Assembly (NCBI GenBank): GCA_043760555.1
Contig: JAYUOW010000107.1
Location: 1 to 15,760 of the forward strand
Direction: 5' to 3'
Source: JANMDR01 sp043760555
Lineage (GTDB): Bacteria > Pseudomonadota > Gammaproteobacteria > Burkholderiales > Usitatibacteraceae
Length of the DNA stretch: 15,760 nt
In this document: positions 13,708 through 15,760 of the stretch, one piece after another
Numbering within the stretch: the stretch's first letter is position 1
Layout of the letters: every line of letters begins with the position of its first letter
Made by a program: the position numbers and the translations under genes
The notes under the pieces: model-generated
What the model was told of the DNA's origin: nothing
What the model saw: only the letters and a program-made list of their open reading frames with translations
The model's database searches: none

Positions 13708-14574
13708 ATGAAGTTTACAAGCTCCGAACGATATGTTGCCACCGATGATTTAGCCCTAGCCGTTAACGCCGCCGTCACCCTAGGCCGCCCCCTCCTCATT
13801 AAAGGTGAGCCCGGCACCGGCAAAACCATGTTGGCTGAAGAAGTAGCCAAAACACTCGGCAAAAAGCTCTACCAATGGCACATTAAAAGCACCACCAAAG
13901 CGCAGCAAGGGTTGTATGAATACGATGCAGTCTCGCGGCTGCGAGACTCCCAATTGGCGCGGCTGGGCGACTCACAACTGGGTGAAGACCGCGTAGCAGA
14001 TGTAGCGAACTACATCACGCGCGGTAGCGTATGGGAAGCCTTCGCCGCCGAAGAGCAAGCCGTGCTGCTGATCGATGAAATTGATAAAGCCGACATCGAA
14101 TTTCCCAACGATTTGCTGCGTGAGCTAGACCGCATGGAGTTCTACGTATACGAAACTAAAACCACGGTGGTAGCCAAACATCGCCCCATCATTATCATCA
14201 CTAGCAACAATGAAAAAGAACTCCCCGATGCGTTTTTGCGCCGCTGCTTCTTCCACTACATTCGCTTTCCAGATGCCGCCACCATGCAGCAAATTGTAGA
14301 TGTACATTTTCCAAATTTAAAGAAAAACCTGCTCAAAGAAGCGATGGAAGTGTTCTTTAACCTACGCGACATGCCCGGCCTACGCAAAAAACCATCTACC
14401 TCTGAGTTGCTAGATTGGATTAAATTGCTGGTAGCCGAAGATATTCCGCCAGAAGCGCTAAAGAGTAACGACGTCGCGAAACTTATCCCACCGTTGTACG
14501 GTGCGCTAATTAAAAACGAGCAGGATTTGCACTTGTTTGAGAAGTTGATTTTTATGGCAAAGCGGGCTAGGTAG
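13708..14574 (+). CDS. MoxR-type AAA ATPase with an 8-residue internal duplication
   Basis: A 288-residue MoxR-family AAA+ ATPase; such proteins act as chaperones that assemble or activate partner complexes, often with a von Willebrand A domain protein. Walker A GEPGTGKT is at 33-40, Walker B VLLIDEID at 119-126 (D123, E124), sensor 1 ITSNN at 164-168 and the arginines FLRRC at 177-180. A lid with KKPSTSELLDWIKLLV follows. Length is normal. Between Walker A and B the family segment RLRDSQLG appears as RLRDSQLA-RLGDSQLG (77-92), a tandem repeat also visible in the DNA. The ATG at 13708 has no strong ribosome binding site. No VWA-domain gene follows inside this window; the next gene is an unrelated nuclease. 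Confidence 0.93.
   Translation: MKFTSSERYVATDDLALAVNAAVTLGRPLLIKGEPGTGKTMLAEEVAKTLGKKLYQWHIKSTTKAQQGLYEYDAVSRLRDSQLARLGDSQLGEDRVADVANYITRGSVWEAFAAEEQAVLLIDEIDKADIEFPNDLLRELDRMEFYVYETKTTVVAKHRPIIIITSNNEKELPDAFLRRCFFHYIRFPDAATMQQIVDVHFPNLKKNLLKEAMEVFFNLRDMPGLRKKPSTSELLDWIKLLVAEDIPPEALKSNDVAKLIPPLYGALIKNEQDLHLFEKLIFMAKRAR
13936..13983 (+). repeat. 24-bp in-frame tandem duplication in moxR
   Basis: Units 13936-13959 and 13960-13983 both begin CGGCTG and match at 18 of 24 positions, encoding RLRDSQLA and RLGDSQLG. Several differences are at third codon positions, so the duplication is not recent. Confidence 0.6.
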
Positions 14575-14586
14575 GGTTTGTTGGTG

Positions 14587-14639
14587 TGCTTGTAGATTGC
14601 CCGTGTCCCCGCAAGGGGCTACGTTCGGATAGCGGGGCA
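14587..14639 (+). other. Hairpin-rich spacer after moxR
   Basis: The 104-base gap after moxR begins its structured part with GCTTGTAGATTGCCC, which resembles the left arm of the 3'-end repeat family (compare 12066-12079), but the matching right arm is lost. CCCC-GCAA-GGGG (14607-14618) forms a small hairpin, and TGTCCCCGC can alternatively pair with GCGGGGCA (14632-14639). There is no T run. It may act as a weak terminator or be a decayed repeat copy. Confidence 0.35.
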
Positions 14640-14661
14640 TTTGCCGGTAATTACTGATTGC

Positions 14662-14674
14662 GTTCTAAGAGAAC
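14662..14674 (+). promoter_or_regulatory. Small palindrome over the DUF1016 translation start region
   Basis: GTTCT-AAG-AGAAC is a perfect 5-bp inverted repeat ending 4 bases before the DUF1016 ATG and covering the only purine-rich stretch (AAGAGA) that could serve as ribosome binding site. It could be an operator or an RNA hairpin that limits translation; it may also be chance. Confidence 0.25.
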
Positions 14675-14678
14675 ATAA

Positions 14679-15686
14679 ATGACTTTACCCAGAACCATAC
14701 AAGTAGATTTTAGCGAAATTTCAACCTTGATTTCGTCTGCTAAGTTGCGTGCCTTGCAGTCGGTAAATACCGTCTTGGTCGATTTGTATTGGCAAGTTGG
14801 CCAAACCATCAGCCGTAAAATCGAACAGGCAGAGTGGGGCGACGGTGTTGTGGTGCAGTTGGCGCAGCACTTAGCGAAAACGCAACCCAGCTTGCGTGGA
14901 TTCACGCGCCCAAATTTGTTTAGAATGCGGCAGCTTTATGAAACTTATCGTGACACTCCAAAAGTCGCACCACTGGTGAGACTTTTGCCGTGGACGCATA
15001 ACTTGATCATTTTGAGCCAGAGTAAGCGGATAGAAGAAAATGAATTTTACATCCGGTTATCTATCCAAGAAAGCTGGAGCAAGCGCGAGCTAGAGCGCCA
15101 GTTTAAAGCTTCGTTGTTCGAGCGTATCGTACTTAGTCCTGTGAAAACTTCCTCAATATTGGCACAGACACAACCCGAAGCGTTAAATGTGTTTAAAGAT
15201 AGCTATGTTGTTGAGTTTCTCGGGTTATCGCAAGATGCCTCAGAGTTAGATCTGCACCAAGGACTACTTAAGAAACTGCAGTATTTTCTGATTGAGCTGG
15301 GCAAGGATTTTTGCTTCGTGGGTAGCGAATATCCGTTGCAAGTAGGTGGACGTGATTTTGCCCTCGATATGCTTTTTTTTCATCGCGGGCTAAATTGTTT
15401 GGTTGCTATTGAGTTAAAAATCGGTCGCTTCGAGCCCGAGTATTTAGGCAAGTTAAGTTTTTATCTTGAAGCGCTAGATAGAGATATGCGCAAGCCGCAC
15501 GAGCAGCCTGCAATCGGTGTGCTGCTGTGTGCAAGTAAAGACGATGAGGTGGTTGAATATGCGCTCAATCGTACGCTATCACCCGCGCTTATCGCTGAAT
15601 ACAAAATGCAGCTACCGGATAAGGCGCTGCTTCAAGCAAAATTGCATGAATTCTATCTGCAAAAAATGCCTGAAGACACCCTATAA
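14679..15686 (+). CDS. DUF1016/YhcG-type PD-(D/E)XK nuclease
   Basis: A 335-residue protein of the DUF1016 (YhcG) family: an N-terminal helical DUF1016 domain and a C-terminal PD-(D/E)XK nuclease-like domain. The N-terminal domain shows SAKLRALQSVNTVLVDLYWQ (20-39) and RPNLFRMRQLYETY (77-90). The nuclease core runs from about 200: FCFVGSEYPLQVGGRDFALD gives Asp230, and VAIELK gives Glu245 and Lys247, followed by LGKLSFYLEALD. All expected metal-binding and catalytic residues are present. The ATG has only AAGAGA upstream, within a small palindrome. The last six codons (MPEDTL) and stop lie in a copy of the 3'-end inverted repeat. Relatives occur in varied accessory settings, including near restriction systems; no such partner is in this window. 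Biological role is unknown. Confidence 0.92.
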   Translation: MTLPRTIQVDFSEISTLISSAKLRALQSVNTVLVDLYWQVGQTISRKIEQAEWGDGVVVQLAQHLAKTQPSLRGFTRPNLFRMRQLYETYRDTPKVAPLVRLLPWTHNLIILSQSKRIEENEFYIRLSIQESWSKRELERQFKASLFERIVLSPVKTSSILAQTQPEALNVFKDSYVVEFLGLSQDASELDLHQGLLKKLQYFLIELGKDFCFVGSEYPLQVGGRDFALDMLFFHRGLNCLVAIELKIGRFEPEYLGKLSFYLEALDRDMRKPHEQPAIGVLLCASKDDEVVEYALNRTLSPALIAEYKMQLPDKALLQAKLHEFYLQKMPEDTL

Positions 15687-15703
15687 TAGGGCGTTTCCAA
15701 GCA
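15667..15703. repeat. Inverted repeat at the end of the DUF1016 gene (repeat copy 4)
   Basis: Arms 15667-15683 (TGCCTGAAGACACCCTA) and 15687-15703 (TAGGGCGTTTCCAAGCA) pair at 14 of 17 positions around a 3-base loop. The stop codon of the DUF1016 gene (15684-15686) is the loop itself. The remaining 57 bases to the window end show no gene. Confidence 0.65.
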
Positions 15704-15760
15704 TTATATTGGTAAAAATTGAGATGCCGTAAAACGAAAAAGCGATAAACCAAAATGCCA

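Noticed and set aside
15704..15760. A possible new gene at the right edge (ATG at 15724).
   Set aside because: The frame stops after two codons, and no other start with a ribosome binding site is visible before the window ends.

Overview
The window looks like a stretch of chromosome from a free-living Gram-negative bacterium, most likely a beta- (or gamma-) proteobacterium. This is inferred from family content: ChaC, DNA-3-methyladenine glycosylase I (Tag), an M13 peptidase, a DUF4139 protein, a MoxR ATPase and the DUF1800/DUF1501 pair with DUF5648-type repeats. Base composition is near balanced and several proteins carry Sec or Tat export signals. No tRNA, rRNA, CRISPR array or insertion sequence was recognised.

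Layout. The left edge (1-448) holds the C-terminal part of an MFS transporter, probably frameshifted. A minus-strand chaC gene (676-1368) follows, divergent from an exported M13 metallopeptidase (1535-3568). The M13 gene converges on a two-gene minus-strand operon, tag then a BaiN/HI0933-like flavoprotein, joined by a GTGA overlap. Divergent from tag, at about 5707-5802, is a clear class I cyclic-di-GMP riboswitch (GEMM-I). It lies directly before a strong ribosome binding site, a 90-codon ORF, and the exported DUF1800 and DUF1501 proteins (6075-10002). After a classical intrinsic terminator comes an AbrB-like antitoxin/Doc-type toxin pair with a palindromic operator over its promoter. A Tat/lipoprotein-type FAD oxidase of the D-amino-acid oxidase (DAO) family sits 4 bases downstream of the toxin gene. 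That oxidase appears circularly permuted. It converges on a minus-strand DUF4139 protein, which is divergent from a MoxR-type AAA ATPase. The window ends with a DUF1016/YhcG-type PD-(D/E)XK nuclease.

A family of short inverted repeats, with arms close to TGCCTGAAGACGCCCTA, lies at the 3' ends of chaC, the M13/BaiN convergent pair, the DAO-like/DUF4139 convergent pair and the DUF1016 gene. They look like terminators. In two genes the repeat also encodes the last residues of the protein, including Pro-Glu-Asp.

The most interesting items are the c-di-GMP riboswitch ahead of the DUF1800/DUF1501 operon, which would tie these poorly understood exported proteins to the sessile/motile switch, and the permuted DAO-like oxidase.
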